From the NCBI RefSeq assembly GCF_014203715.1, contig NZ_JACHJP010000002.1, positions 1,488,001-1,552,000 of the forward strand: DNA of 64,000 bases. Direction: 5' to 3'. The notes below the pieces were generated by a model that saw only the letters and a list, made by a program, of their open reading frames with translations, was not told the origin of the DNA and ran no database searches. Of the stretch, positions 63,947-64,000 are shown piece after piece. How positions within the stretch are numbered: the stretch's first letter is position 1; the number at the start of each line of letters is the position of its first letter. The stretch comes from Streptosporangium saharense. Its GTDB lineage: Bacteria; Actinomycetota; Actinomycetes; Streptosporangiales; Streptosporangiaceae. A program made the translations under genes and the position numbers.

Positions 63947-63982
63947 GGGCCGAAAGCCATCTCCCCTAGGGACGAAGGTCCC
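63947..63982. promoter_or_regulatory. Paired DosR/DevR-like boxes
   Basis: GGGAC-GAAG-GTCCC (63969-63982) is a perfect core of the DosR consensus. A weaker GGGCC-GAAA-GCC copy is centred 22 bp upstream, two helical turns away. They may serve hmp or a gene beyond the window edge. Confidence 0.5.
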
Positions 63983-64000
63983 CCTCCTCCCGGCCCAGCA

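Overview
The window is about 72% G+C DNA of a filamentous-type actinomycete. Evidence includes heavy use of GTG starts, F420-type and PPOX oxidoreductases, a DUF397/XRE/anti-sigma-like ATPase triad, and DUF3105/DUF305, DUF6421, DUF3467 and DUF6158 genes. The mix fits Streptosporangiaceae or relatives best, but that family-level call is inference. I found no rRNA, tRNA or CRISPR array.

Layout. 1-9.6 kb is core metabolism: the end of a purine/xanthine permease, a secreted excalibur protein, alanine dehydrogenase, the DUF3105/DUF305 pair, a threonine aldolase/SDR/DUF6421 block and a Nudix hydrolase. 9.6-17.7 kb is an accessory stretch: a LysR regulator, a NACHT NTPase, a wrecked methyltransferase next to a TetR gene with striking operator-like repeats, and a lower-G+C string of small genes (DUF4279, DUF2247 and unknowns). 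That string resembles an immunity-gene array, with two apparent frameshifts and a duplicated gene tail. 17.8-23.5 kb holds a membrane protein, a NarL-type two-component system and a Ser/Thr kinase coupled to a protease-like protein that has lost its catalytic residues. 23.7-27.4 kb is a cobalamin uptake and cobinamide salvage operon (btuF-btuC-btuD-cbiZ) under a cobalamin riboswitch. 27.6-39.8 kb has an oxidoreductase, a phosphatase, the XRE/DUF397/ATPase triad around a TTGCAC-rich control region, a helicase-domain protein, a DUF885-M20 peptidase pair, a GroES-like protein and secreted proteins. 40.4-44.7 kb contains a phosphotriesterase-like protein without metal ligands beside a sugar isomerase, SoxR facing a PPOX enzyme, a patatin and small proteins. 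44.8-52.3 kb has a second LysR, an AIM24 protein, a deaminase and an NhaA-thioredoxin fusion. 52.4-60.0 kb looks like a catabolic locus: a TetR regulator, an FMN reductase divergent from a flavin monooxygenase-type acyl-CoA dehydrogenase homologue with twin operators between them, an XRE-cupin regulator, a tryptophan dioxygenase family enzyme, and an amidohydrolase/SnoaL-like/TIGR04076/LLM operon. 60.3-64 kb has an NDH-2-like dehydrogenase, two tandem secreted mini-proteins behind a perfect palindrome, and a flavohemoglobin with redox/NO-type control sites.

Several genes have a TANNNT-like -10 element 6-9 bases before the start codon and no ribosome binding site, which suggests leaderless transcripts. 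Most long opposite-strand ORFs are codon-bias shadows and were left out.
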